Translations under genes and position numbers: made by a program | Part shown: positions 12,801 through 23,850 of the stretch, in pieces | How the letters are laid out: each line of letters begins with the position of its first letter | Position numbering within the stretch: position 1 is the first letter of the stretch | Assembly (NCBI GenBank): GCA_017979445.1 | Contig: CM030710.1 | Span: 17,842,248 to 17,906,247 of the forward strand | Length of the DNA stretch: 64,000 nucleotides | Source: Akebia trifoliata | Taxonomy: Eukaryota; Streptophyta; Magnoliopsida; Ranunculales; Lardizabalaceae | Direction: 5' to 3' | Notes under the pieces: generated by a model | Seen by the model: the letters and a program-made list of their open reading frames with translations, nothing else | Databases searched by the model: none | What the model was told of the DNA's origin: nothing

Positions 12801-13069
12801 TAGTGATTTTTATCGTGAAGCTTCTTTTTGGTCTGCAAGATGATGATTTCTATGTTTCTGGGTCGACTTTCCTAGCGTAGCGTGGTTTCTAAGGTTTTGT
12901 CAATTTGAGATACCTCACCTGGATTTCTGAAACAAATCTGGTAACAAAATAAAGCAACGGAATACACATCCATCATTGAGAATCCTTGCGATCGGGTTGA
13001 CGAGTTGATTAATCAGGCGGATGCAAAAATGGGGTGTCTACACACACCCGCGGATTGAGGACGCTTTCA
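9832..13069 (+). repeat. Element A 3' LTR, split by an inserted solo LTR
   Basis: Starts TGTAGACACC and runs to 11310, then resumes at 13048 and ends GCTTTCA at 13069. TATAAATA lies at 10738-10745. The gap holds the opposite-strand solo LTR 11311-13042 flanked by CACAC on both sides. Without the insertion and one CACAC copy the LTR is about 1.5 kb, matching the 5' copy. Confidence 0.93.
11311..13042 (-). mobile_element. Solo LTR (subfamily beta, 1732 bp) inside element A's 3' LTR
   Basis: On the + strand it begins TGAAAGCGCC and ends GGTGTCTACA, i.e. a complete LTR in reverse orientation. A perfect 5-bp duplicate CACAC flanks it (11306-11310 and 13043-13047). There is no internal region, so it is a solo LTR left by recombination between two LTRs. 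The minus-strand TATA box is at 11915-11922. In length and sequence it matches the LTRs of B and solo D rather than its host A, so a sister subfamily inserted here. Confidence 0.95.
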
Positions 13070-14200
13070 CGTGGCACCTTGTACAGAAAGTTCGTAGGGG
13101 GGCCACTCCTGCACCGCCTGGCTCCAAGGGAAGCGAAGGAAGTATTGAGAGAGATCTACAAGGGCGATTGTGGAAACCATTCAGGATATAGAACTTTAGC
13201 GCATAAAGTGCTCTCTCAAAGGTACTTTTGGCCCTACTTGCAAAAAGATGCAACCCTGTACGTCAAGCATTGTGATAGTTGTTAGAGGCATGCGAAGATA
13301 ATCCGGTAACTAGTAGTGCAGCTTCACTCTCTCATTAGCCCGTAGCCCTTCACCTAGAGGGGGATCTACTTAGTGGGCCCGTTGCGCAGAGCTCTAGGCA
13401 ATCTTACTTTCTTGTTGATGGCAACAGATTACTTCATTAAGTGGGCAGAAGTACTCCTTTTTACCAGAATTCGGCAACAAAAAGTCCACAAATTCCTTTG
13501 GAAAAATATAATCTGTAGATACGGATTGCCTCATACCATAGTTTCCGATAACGAAAGGTAGTTACAAGAGAGTAAATAAGGGAATTTTGTAGTAAGTATG
13601 GTATAAAGTAGGTGTTCTCTACATACCAATACCCCCACGGTAATGGGCCAGTCGAAGCTACGAACAAGGTGCTACTAGACATTTTGAAGAAGATGTTAGG
13701 GGCAACCAAGGTCAGGTGGACGTCAGTATTGCATGGGGTCTTGTGGGCTTACAGGACAACTGCCAGAACGTCCACGGGAATGTACCTATTTTCCATGGCT
13801 TATGGAATAGAAGTAGTAATCCCTACAGAGAATAGCATTCCTACTATGTGAACCAAAATAATGTAGTCTGAGAAAAATAGCCAACAGCTGCTTGTAGAAC
13901 TATACCTGTTAGAAGAGAAATGAGACATAACATTGGTGAGATTAGAACATTACCATAAGAAACTGTAGAGCTACTTCAGTAAAAAGGTTCGTCCTCGACA
14001 ATTTTGGGAAGACGATTTAGTGCTAAAATGAGTGTTCCAAAATAGAGAAAAACTTAACAGTGGCAAGCTGGGAGCAAATTGGGAAGGGCCCTACAGAGTG
14101 GTCAAAATGGGCCAGAAGGAATTATATTACCTACTTACCATGTCTGGTCAGGAGTTACCTAGACCATGAAATGCATGTAATTTGAAAAGATATTATCAAA
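13070..14200 (+). pseudogene. Element G pol: integrase (Tat lineage), broken
   Basis: Continues the gene cut at 510. The HHCC zinc-binding region is visible at 13034-13285 (GNHSGYRTLAHKVL, then HCDSC). In the core, the catalytic Asp in ATDYFIKWAE is at about 13418-13448 and the second in IVSDNER at about 13540-13560. In another frame the catalytic Glu lies in GNGPVEATNK at about 13640-13670, followed by WAYRTTARTSTG. The C-terminal domain appears around 13975-14190 as RPRQFWEDDLVLK and GKLGANWEGPYRVVK. At least three frame changes and several stops are present, so it is inactive although all three catalytic residues remain. Stops at 13281 and 13561 bound the readable pieces. Confidence 0.88.
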
Positions 14201-14256
14201 TAAACGTTCTGCCCTGTTTGTTTTTCTCGTGTGTTTGCAGGACTAAGCAGGAGAAG

Positions 14257-14650
14257 GGGATCCAAGCCTACGTGGGTCTCCTCTGCCTTCATTGGCAGAG
14301 TGAGATAGCTGGTCAAGGCCCAACTTTGACACGAGTAACAATAACCGTGTAGCTCTAGCTGGGATCCAAACCTACGTGGGTTTTCTCTACCCTTAGTGGC
14401 GGAGTAAGAATCTGATCGGGTTCCTACTCTGTCATGAGTTTCAAGTAATTTTAGTGGAATCCAGTCGAGATTTGAGCCTACATGGGTCTCCTCTACCTTC
14501 ATTGACATAGAGAGATGACTGGTCGGGGCTCAACTTGGGTATGAGTAACAATCGCCATGTGGATCTAGTCGGGGTCCGGACCTATGTGGGTCTATTCCGT
14601 CCTCTCGAGCAAAGCAAAAGCTTGTCAGGGTCCTACTTTACCATGACTTC
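14257..14650. repeat. ~104-bp tandem array downstream of G integrase
   Basis: Four imperfect units starting at 14257, 14361, 14467 and 14571, each opening with GGGATCC-AGCCTACGTGGGT-type sequence; the last is partial. Noncoding. Confidence 0.85.
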
Positions 14651-14682
14651 ACTAGCCGAAAAGTTAGTAAAGTGATTATAAC

Positions 14683-15075
14683 TGAAAGTGTAAGCAGAGT
14701 CAAAGCCTTATTCAAGGATAGTGAGTCAAATAGCCGAATTCAGGATTAGTTCAGTGCCGAACGTTTCGCATCTCAGAGTGAAAGTAGAGTCAGAGCCTTC
14801 TTCAAGGATAAGATTAGTTCAGTGCTGAACGTTTCACATCTCAGTTGAAAGTAAAGTCAGAGCCTTCTTTAAGGACAGTGACTCAGATAGTCGAGTTCAA
14901 GATTAGTTCAGTGCCAAACGTTTCACAGTTCAGAGTGAAAAGTAGGGTCAGAACCTTCTTTAAGGACAGTGAATCAGATAGCCAAATTCAGGATTAGTTC
15001 AGTATAGAAGTTTTTATAGTTCAAAATAAAAGTAGAGCCAGAGCCTTCTTTAAGGATAGTAGCTTGAGAACCATT
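14683..15075. repeat. ~90-bp tandem array in element G
   Basis: Five imperfect units containing GAAAGTAGAGTCAGAGCC, then AGGATTAGTTCAGTGCCGAACG. The second unit has an internal deletion of about 25 bp. Confidence 0.82.
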
Positions 15076-15179
15076 TGCAACGTTAACTCGAGTAGGTTCC
15101 ACCAAAAGTAAAACTTACTTTGTATAGAACCTGAAAATAAGTAAAGAGAAAAGAAAGTATGCTTAAGAAATTTACAATA

Positions 15180-15370
15180 TGGGTAGAACAATTAGCAACG
15201 TGTAAGTGCTTGAGCAGTTTATAGTGTGTACATGACAATTAGTAGTGTGTAAGTACTTGAGCAATTTACAGTATGTGCACAACAGTTAGCAATGTGTAAG
15301 TGCTTGAGTAGTTTACAGCATAGTTGGCAGTATGTAAGTATGATAGAGTAGTGTGCAGTCAGAGAGAGTA
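15180..15370. repeat. ~53-bp tandem array in element G
   Basis: Three to four degenerate units of GTGTAAGTGCTTGAGCAGTTTACAGT-type sequence alternating with ACAATTAGCA. From 15371 to 15600 I see no further structure. Confidence 0.7.
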
Positions 15371-15599
15371 ATGTATGATTGAGCAATCTTGTAGCTGAAT
15401 GGGCTAATCGCTAAGGAAAAATGCTAGGGAGTCTCTTAACGGCTCAGTATATGTAGGGGTTATTTCAGCTAGCGCGCGTGTAAGTAGTGTGATTAGCAGA
15501 AAGAGAGTGCAAAAGTGCCAATAAGTAATTTTTCATTAGTAGTTAAAGATGGAGTACAAAGGAGAGATCCTGAAGGAAGAGATACGTACAGAGAACAAG

Positions 15600-16267
15600 T
15601 TATCATTCAAAAGAAGGCTGAGTAGTGGAAGCAAGAGAAATTGTCCCGGAAGCCGGAACAGCAGAAGGATCTACTTCAGTAGTAGCGCGATCAGCGGCTC
15701 CATCTTGATCCACATCGATGATAGAGGGTGGGTCGACGGGCTAAGCCAAGAAACCTGCCACTTGAGCAAGGTTCAATTCTAAGATAGCAACCTCCTTGAG
15801 ATCACCAGGGGCTCGAGTGAGGATGGCGATGGGATTCCCTTCCTCGTCCAGTTGGAAGGGGGAGCACGCCCATAATGTCTAGTCCAAAGAGCATCCCGGG
15901 TAAGAGATACTACGGGAGCATCAACCAGGTCCTCCTCGTCATTCATGTTTTCCTTTTCATTCTCAAACTAGAGCTGAGCAGCCTCAAAGCCTTCATGGTA
16001 AGCCTTTGTTTAAGAATCCTCTACTAGAAGGGAATATTGGGCCTGTAGTTGCCCCAACTACTTCCTGGTCTTAGCCTCGTCCTCTTTGGCCTGAGTGTCC
16101 CTGGCTGAATCGGCACTTGTTCTCAAGAAGTTCAGTTCAAGTTCTTACTGTTGAACCTTGTCTTGAACCTTTGCTAGCCCTACATCCCTTCGTCGTACTC
16201 TCTTCTTGTAATTGGCCAGCTCTAGTTGCGAAAGACCTTGGAGACCTGTCAGCCTCTTATTGGATGT
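15600..16267 (-). pseudogene. Element G antisense gene, C-terminal part (coiled coil)
   Basis: Read on the minus strand this continues the antisense gene interrupted at 28543. Just inside 16267 the translation is helical and rich in Glu, Lys, Gln and Leu (for example GLSQLELANYKKRVRRRD and then DSARDTQAKEDEAKTRK), consistent with a long coiled coil. An acidic, Pro/Ser-rich tail follows, ending near 15600. Some in-frame stops are present. Across element B the frame fits exactly once the GATGT duplicate is counted once, which shows this block and 28543-30420 were one gene. The function of such antisense proteins in Tat-group elements is unknown. Confidence 0.75.
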
Positions 16268-18008
16268 TGTAGACACCCCATTTTTGCACTCGCCTGATTA
16301 ATCAACTCGTCAACCCGATAGCAATGATTCTCAATGATGGATGTTATTTCTATTGTTTTATTTTGTTACCAGAAATGTTTCAGAAATCCGGATGAGGTAT
16401 CTCGAACTGATAAAACCTTAGAAACCACGCTACGCTAGGAAAATACGACTCCAGAAACATAGAAATCATCATCTTGTAGACCCAAAAAGAAGCTTCACGA
16501 TAAAAATCACTAAAAATTGACCAAATTACCAAAATACCCCTAACATCAAAACAACCCTAGAGCCTACGTTATGATTAGGAAAATCCTTTCAAATACATAA
16601 AACAACAAATCGAAACCAAATAAATCATTTCGCCAATTTTCACAAAATTTAACAAAATTACGAAAATGCCCCTCATAAAGTTCACGATCATTTCACACAA
16701 AAAATTTCATAAATGACACAAACTAATATTTCCATTGAATTCCTTACGAAAAATCGATTCTAAAACATCCGAGAAAATTAAAAACCGACTTGAAATGTGA
16801 AAAGTCCTCTCTGGGGGCAAAACGGTAATTTCACAATTTTCATAATTAAAAAATTCAAAATTAATAAATAAAAAATTAAATAATTAAAGTGAAACATTGA
16901 TAAAATTAATTTAAAATTTTGAATTAAAAAAATCGATCAATCGAGCTTTCAAGTAAAATTGTTGAGGGTTCGTGGGATATTTCTTTAAGGACCCCTCCAT
17001 TTGGGGGTCCAAAGAATTAAAGAAATAATGGAGGAGGGGTCCCCAAAAATTTAAAGTAAATCAAGCAAGACTGAAGTCAAGGTATTAAAGTCAATCAAGT
17101 GAAATTAAAGTCAAAATTAAAGTCAATTAAGCAAGACTGCAGTCAAGATATTAAAAGTCAATCAATTAAGACTAAAGTCAAAACATTAAAAGTCAATCAA
17201 ATAAGACCAAAAGTCATAATAGAGTTCTAATTAAATAATAACTCAATCTAATAGAGTTCTAACTTAAAAACAATTCTACCTAAAATAATTCTAATTAAAA
17301 CACAATTCTACCTAAAACAAGTCTAATTAAAACACAACTCTAATTAAAAGAACTCTAATTAAATATTAACTCTATCTAAATCAACCCCTAAAAACGTCTA
17401 TAAATAGAGGTGCTCACACCCTATTTTCGTATCAAATCATAAACCCTAAGAGAAGTAGGTCTAGAAGCCCCCCTAGCCTCCCATAAACCCTAGTTTTGGA
17501 GCCCCAACTCCTTACCTAACATCCCTCCTTCGATTTTAGCCTAAAGAACACCCAAAAGCCTTCCAAAAACATCCCAAAATCCACAACAAATTTGAAGAGT
17601 TCAGATCCAAAAATAAGGAGATACCTTACCTCGGAGATCCGAAATCAAATCCGGAGACAGAACAAAGCAAGGGAGTACGGTACAAGGAGCTATTTTTTGT
17701 CAGATCTGAGGGACACAAAATCCTTGCTATCGGAAAGGTATGAAATTTTTTATTTTTATTTTTATCTAGGTTTTTAGCAATGTGATTTATTTGGAAAGTT
17801 AGTAGAGAGCGGCTTTGGCCGGGCGGGGTTGGTGCCTAACACCTTCCAACCCCGTAACATGATCCCCGGACTCTTTTTCTCTTTCGTAGATTAGTTTGTC
17901 TTTTTTAGAGTCAGTTTGGTTCCTAGACCTTAACAACTAGGTGGCGACTCTCAAACCTCAAGGGTCAAAAGCGGATCCGCGCACCCCCGCGGATCGATGG
18001 CGCTTTCA
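16268..18008 (+). repeat. Element B 5' LTR (subfamily beta, 1741 bp)
   Basis: TGTAGACACC...GCTTTCA. TATAAATA at 17399-17406 is followed by GAGGTGCTCACACCC. The U3 contains repeated 'AAGTCAATCAA' and 'GACTAAAGTCAAA' motifs (17060-17220). The U5 side carries GGTTGGTGCCTAACACC (about 17827-17843). Confidence 0.95.
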
Positions 18009-18009
18009 G

Positions 18010-18026
18010 TGGCGACTCCACTGGGG
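18010..18026 (+). other. Primer binding site of element B (tRNA-Arg)
   Basis: TGGCGACTCCACTGGGG starts two bases after the LTR end. It differs at one position from the complement of the plant tRNA-Arg(ACG) 3' end. This is the best-preserved primer site in the window. Confidence 0.92.
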
Positions 18027-18027
18027 A

Positions 18028-18779
18028 ATTTTTGAGGATCAAACTTGAAAAATCCCAAGTATGAGAGCATTGCTAAAACGACCCAGTTTTGTTATTTTAT
18101 TTTTAATTATTTGTTTATTAGTTTATTTTTCTTGTTGGCTCGATTATTGCTCATCAGTTTGGACTTTAAATATTGGTTTTGATATGTTATTTTATATGAT
18201 TCAATAAAAGGGTTATTTGGAATGATTGTAGATAATGCAAGATTTCAATAAATTAACTAAAGATGGGATGAAAATCGTTGAATCGGGATTTTGTTTTATT
18301 ATTTGTAGGTGCGTGTCAATCTACCCTCTGGCAATATTTTTCTAAAAAAAGAAAAAAAAGAGTTCTTTTTTGTTTTTATTTTTGTTAATTGTGGGTCCAT
18401 TAATAGTATAAATAAATAAAAAACAAAAAAAAAAACTCTTTAGTTGTTGGGACGAGTGTTCTTCTGTCCATCACCAATAAATAAAATAAAATAAAAACAA
18501 AAAAATTTGATTTTTAAGTTTCTGTTAAGCAGCAACCCACTCTTTTAATTTTTAAGGTGGTGTGTCCCTAGTAAAAATCTTTTAATTTTTAAGGTGGTGT
18601 GTCCCCAGTAAAAATCTCTTTTCAATGGTTAAACCCTTAATGTTTTTAATATGGTGGGTGGTGTGCTGTCAGCAAAAGAGTGTGTTTTCTACTCTCTATC
18701 TTCTTCTCAAATAAGAAGAGAATGAGACAGCAAGAGGAGGCAGGAACGTCTCTCTCTCTCTCTAACGCTTTTAGTAGTC

Positions 18780-18810
<31 letters not shown>

Positions 18811-21463
18811 CCATTCTCTCTCTCGTTGAAATCATCATAGTGGATAACGCTCTAAGGTTTCCAGGCGGAATGTGTGGCTTTTATGGTAAATTTTTCTTCG
18901 ATGGTTAATCATAAGAGGTATGGTTTTTTTTCTTTCGAACATCTAGAGTTTCGTTTTCTTCTTAATCCAAGCTACAGAAGCTTCGATTTACGGTTTTGAT
19001 TCATCTTGCGATGTCATCATGAAATACGAAACAAATAACGAGAATGAGTTAGAGAGAACAATCTGATGTTATTGCTGATCCATCCATCTTAGAGGTTGAA
19101 CCGTCTGAAAATACTAGAGTTTCTGGAGATATGGTTAGGGATCCTTGTGTTGATGGTTCGAGTGGCTTTGTTTTTTTTGTTTTTTATTTTTATTTTTATC
19201 TTTTTGGTAGTGTTGATTTGAGAAGAGAAGATAGAGAAGTCAGGGTGTCTGAAATTAAAGCTTCGGAAAGAGAGAGTGATGGTAGACGTGTGAGAAAGAG
19301 TGCTGGCAGTAACATATATAAAGGAAAAAATTTGAGTTGTGTGAAAATTTATTTATTTATTTTTTGAATGTGTGTTTAAAAAAAATGTTTTGATGCGTGT
19401 TGCTGTTAGCAACATACATGTTAAAAAAACAAAGGAAAAAAAACTTAAATTTTGAGGTTTTGTTGTGTTGGCAACTTATGTGTGGCAGTAACATAATAGT
19501 AAAACAAAGTGGTGGTGTATGCATGTTTGCTGGCAACAAAAACAAAACAAAAAAAATTGTTGATGGCAGACAACATAAAATTTATGTTTTATAAATTAAA
19601 AGGAAAAAAAAAAAAAAAACAACTCACAAGAGGTAAAACTAGCCTCCCAAATTTAATAAGATTTCTTTCTTATTAAGGGTTGTTACGTTCACCACGTGGC
19701 ACCTAAAAGCATGATCGCCATAGATTTGTATAGATGGAATTCCACGAGCTTTCAAAAAAAAAAAATGTAAAACATAAAAAATAAAAAAAAGATTATTTTC
19801 TTTTCTTTTTTAATTGGGATTTTCCTAGCCACCCATTTTCAAAACCGTGGATCTAAGTATTTAATAATAATAATTATTATTATTATTATTATTTTTTTTT
19901 AATCTGAATTTTATTCTTGGGTCCAAGATTTTTTTCATAAAATAAAATAAAATAAGTCATGGCTCCTTATCTCATAATTACCGTTCTACCCTCAATTCAA
20001 TAATCAATGAAATCCTGATTTGTTTAGGGTCACCCAAATCAATCCTTGATTGGACCATAAAAAAAAATAAAAAATAAAAAATAAAAAAATTGCTTGTTAC
20101 AATGGTGGATCTGATTGATTGCCCATCTAATATGCTATGATCTCTACAGATATATTTTTGATATGCTTGTTTTGATTTTGATCTCGATGCTGTGAATTGT
20201 GTATACTTTGATTAGTATTAATGTGAGATCCATATTGTGATGGTCTGATTTGGCCCATGGGCCCATTTATCTGAAAAAGGCCCCGGGCATACTCCACCCT
20301 ATTTTGCACACACCACTAGCACGTTTATAGTATTGCATTGCACGTTGCATGTCCCTTATAGCCAACGTGGCACTAGTGCGTGGCCCGGTCTCCTCGGAGA
20401 TGCGACGTCATTCATGAAAACCACAACTCCAGTCATGTACCTTAGGGTATATCAAACTGGGACATCAATACCGTCTGATCAGGTGATTCTGAAAGGTATA
20501 TTGATGCACCCAGGCTGGAGCGACCTGAGCCTTTGACCTATTGTGAGCCACATAGTCACATGTCCCGATTGCTAACGTAGTATTAGTACGTGGTCGGTCC
20601 CCTCGTGGGATGTCAAACCATTTATGAAAGCTACAACTCTTGACTCGTACCCGTAGGTATATAAAAGATAATCCAAGTATATCAATTGCATTTCTTGGTC
20701 AAAATCGGTGCCTAAGTGTACGAGGGGGATAGACTACGTCTATTCTAGACGAGAGGTATTTAAGTGGGCCCTTGCTCAGCATTGTGCGCCACCTCTCAAC
20801 TGGAGATCAAACTGGCTGTTTTTGACTTCAGAGAAGTGAGTTGAGGTTTTAGATTATCACCTATATGGTATATCAAACCAAGTCACCACGTATCGAGAGG
20901 TATATAGGTGTGCTTGGGCAAGGGTGGCTAGATAAAAATGCATTGCACGTAGTAAACCTAGAGTCTAGAAGCCTTCCTATAGGTCACGACCCGAACTGAC
21001 TATGGGTGTTCCCGGGTTGCTTTATTCAATCCAACCAACAGGTAGGTGGGCAGACCAATCCAGAATAATCAAACAAAACCCGCAATCTCGGTCCGACCCA
21101 ATCTGTAAAATGTACCGATTAATTTGAACCATTTAAACCGGTTGGCCCAATTAACAAATGGATCAAACTGATCAAATACCAAATCAGTTGGACTAATTGG
21201 TTTCACTTTTAAAGATCCAGACCACTTTGTATAGAAAGATTCGATCTTAGGATTAAATTAGTTTGTCTGATAAAAGGTTCAAACTCAATCAGGGGTAGAC
21301 CCGCGTTTAATCTTTCTCACTTTCTTGGTCACTATAGACTTATGGTGCATTTAGATTCGATATTTTTCGTCAAACTTGGGCTATTTTATGTCAAAACTTT
21401 AATCATGTGGTTAAGAGTCAAACCTTTAGAGTCAATGATTAACCTTGGTTTACTTCCAATCAG
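18028..21463 (+). other. Element B noncoding leader
   Basis: 3.4 kb between primer site and gag. It holds a two-copy short repeat (about 18543-18620, GGTGGTGTGTCCC-AGTAAAAATC), a (CT)n run at about 18750-18832, and a 7-bp hairpin TGTTGCT-GTT-AGCAACA at 19398-19414 with relatives nearby. It also has A/T homopolymers and the conserved block 20283-21020 shared with A and C. Ogre elements often carry an extra ORF before gag; I find no convincing one here. The open frame at 19131-19367 is low-complexity and not supported. Confidence 0.75.
20283..21020 (+). other. Leader block conserved among elements A, B and C
   Basis: Aligns by eye with A (about 4040-4760) and with the minus strand of C (about 51890-52640). 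It includes GCATGTCCCTTATAGCCAACG, GGTCTCCTC-GAGATGCGAC and repeated GGTATATCAAAC-type motifs. It is far better conserved than the surrounding leader yet has no open frame, which suggests an RNA function such as packaging, dimerisation or translation control. Confidence 0.7.
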
Positions 21464-23076
21464 GTGATAATTGGTCCTAAACGTTCTAAACCTCCATCTG
21501 TACCACTTTGGGTCCGTGAAAATAGTCGTCTTTCCAGAGTACCATTGCCAAGTAGTCAGTCTTTGCCACGAGAAGAAACGAGTACCATGGATGAAGTTGC
21601 ACTCCGTCAAATTTTAGAATCTTTTCAAGCACAGATTATTGCTTCTGTCCAAACACAAATTGAATCCCTGAAAATTGAAAAGGGAAAATATAAAGCTATA
21701 GAACCTCACGATGTGTTTGACTTTGTTGAAAACCAAGAAGATGATCAGTTACACGTCGACCCTGTCCTAGCTCATCGAATAACTCAGGTTGAAACTGCTT
21801 TGAAGAATATCAAAGACCCTGACGATCTCGCCTTGGATTAGGGGCAATGACATTATTTCATACAGTCCGTCTGCCAGAAAAGTTCACAATGCCAGATATA
21901 GATAAATTTGATGGGACTGGATGCCCTAGGACTCACTTAAAAATATATTTCGGTATCATGCAGTCTGAGGGTCTGAGTGAAGAATAGATGGCTCAACTTT
22001 TTCAGAGAACCCTTACAGGTCCTGCCTTACGCTGGTTAATGTCACTGGACTCGTCTCGGGTAAGAACGTGGCATGAATTGATGAAGGAGTTTATTGATCG
22101 ATATTCATTCAACACGGATATTGAACTCACAAGAAGAGATCTAGAAACTACTAAACAGAAACCCGGGGAAACTTTCACTGAGTTCATTGCTCGATGGAGA
22201 GCTAAAGCAGCTCAATTGTGGGATCGACCTCAAGAGAAGGAACAAGTCAAGATAATCCTCAGGAATCTCACTCCAAATTATGTCAAGTACTTGATGCCTC
22301 AATACTTGCCTACTTTTCAATCCCTCCTTGAGGCTGGAAATCAAGTTGAAGATGCTTACTCTTCGGGACTTTTTGGTAACTCGTCTGAGTCAAAACCCAA
22401 ACATTTCAAACCTAATGTCAATTCCTTACAAGTGACCAACACCTCCTTCGCACTATCTCCTCAAGCTACTCAGCCTTCACAAGCTAAGCCTAGGAGACAG
22501 TTTGCCAATCTTGGAATGTCCCTTAGTGTTGCTTATCAAAAATTGATGAAAAGGGGATTGCTGGCACCTTTACAACCTAAGCCTTTACCTAATCCTCTTC
22601 CCCCAAACATGGATAATGGGCAATTCTGTGAATTCCATCAGATGCCTGGTCATGTTCTTGACAGGTGTATTACTCTCCGACATGCTATCCAAGACCTTAT
22701 TGAGCAAGGAAAAATCATCATACCCACTCCTACTATTCCCAATGTTAAGACTAACCCTTTGCCTACCTTTCAAAATCAACCCCCTCCTACTCTAAACCTA
22801 ATATCAATATCCAAACCCGAATCAGTTGACCCAGTTTCCTTCATTCACCCAATCGGTCTTAATAGTGCATTCGCTCCATGCCAGAATGAGCTCAACTACC
22901 CTAAGGCAGTGACAAAACTGAAGAACAGAGAAATTATTAAAGCAACGGGTTGTCCCGCATCTGACAGATTTGAATCAGAATATGAAGAGATAGTAAAAGC
23001 AGGCAAGTTCAAGTCATCCATCGAAGATAATCGAAGTGGCATAGACTCTAGAATTGTATCCCTCCATTTAGAATAA
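21464..23076 (+). pseudogene. gag: gag of element B (Ogre/Tat type), broken
   Basis: Two open stretches in different frames. 21464-21841 (125 codons) is the N-terminal part, with a helical QAQIIASVQTQIESLKIEK segment. 21988-23076 (362 codons) holds the retrotransposon gag domain at about residues 2-105: LTGPALRWLMSLD, then RTWHELMKEFIDRY, then ETFTEFIARWRAKAAQL. This is the Ogre-like signature. A zinc-knuckle-like CX2HX4HX4C motif (CEFHQMPGHVLDRC) is at residues 214-227. Between the stretches the gene is broken by a one-base frameshift near 21836-21846 and by a TAG at 21985-21987 just before the ATG at 21988. The true start may lie upstream of 21464. No protease motif follows. Confidence 0.9.
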
Positions 23077-23079
23077 TGT

Positions 23080-23850
23080 CGTCTTTTAAGTCTTTTTAGT
23101 TTCTTTTAGCTTTAGTTGCGTTAGTCTTTGAATTCAGTTCTTCATTTTTATTTTTGGGTTTTAGTAAGGTTTGTCAGTCTATGTTCTTTTCAATTATAAT
23201 AAATAAAGAAGCTTTTGATTATCATGTGTGCAATAATGATGTGAATATAAAATCTAACATGAGAAATGACTTAAAGCTTACTAACCAAATTTGATAAATA
23301 TTAGAATTAAAGAGTATACTCAAGAAGTGCAAATTGGTAATACGTTATCCTCAAGAGAACATGAGAGAATAGTAAACTTACCTGAGAAATTCAAACAATG
23401 TTCTTGCATGGTCTCATAAAGATATATGGGTGAATTACACAAAAACATAGATCAAGTCAAGAGTGATTTCAAAGTCAAAAATTATCGGTCAAAGATGATA
23501 TAGCTGAAAGGATCAACAAAGATGCTAAGACTTACAAGTGGATTTACCATGTTTCTCACTCAAAAGAAGAGAGTTCTCTTTCACAAAAGAATAAAAGATT
23601 TTCTTGAAGTTCTAGAAGAGTTGAATAATCAGAAAACTCGATCATACTCGATTTCACAAAAGAAGACTAAAGAATATTCATTCTTCAAAAGGAAACCTTA
23701 CTGGACAGAGCAATCCAAATATCGAATTCCTAAAACTTTGACCAAGTCAAGCAGCATTCACCAAAGGAGGCCTTCTTTGGTCGAACAATTATCCTATCTT
23801 ACCAAAAAAGAAAAAAAAAACCTTATTTAGCCCCTCGTAGCCTTTTAAAA
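23080..23850 (+). pseudogene. Element B pol trace (RT opening stub and distal tail)
   Basis: At about 23390-23440 a VLAWSHKDIW-like reading corresponds to the motif opening RT in this lineage (compare A near 6060). Directly after it comes sequence related to the region downstream of integrase in A: the stretch ending RRPSLVEQLSYL at 23770-23805 matches A's EATFGRINFLL region. So RT, RNase H and nearly all integrase were removed in one block. The 102-codon frame 23522-23830 spans the join and is not a normal protein. Confidence 0.65.

Larger units (their letters stand above)
511..13069 (+). mobile_element. Element A: non-autonomous Ogre-like Ty3/gypsy retrotransposon, both LTRs present
   Basis: A complete but decayed LTR retrotransposon on the + strand. 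The 5' LTR is 511-2004, the tRNA-Arg primer site 2006-2022, the polypurine tract 9819-9831, and the 3' LTR 9832-11310 plus 13048-13069, interrupted by a solo LTR. It sits inside element G's pol, at the RNase H-integrase junction. The flanking duplicate is GATGG (506-510) against CGTGG (13070-13074), so two of five bases have changed, as expected for an old insertion. There is no gag; pol is reduced to an RT stub and an integrase tail. Hand comparison of the first ~180 bases of the two LTRs gives about 22 differences, mostly transitions, so A is clearly older than B. It shares its body plan, 52-bp array and internal deletion with element C. Confidence 0.93.
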
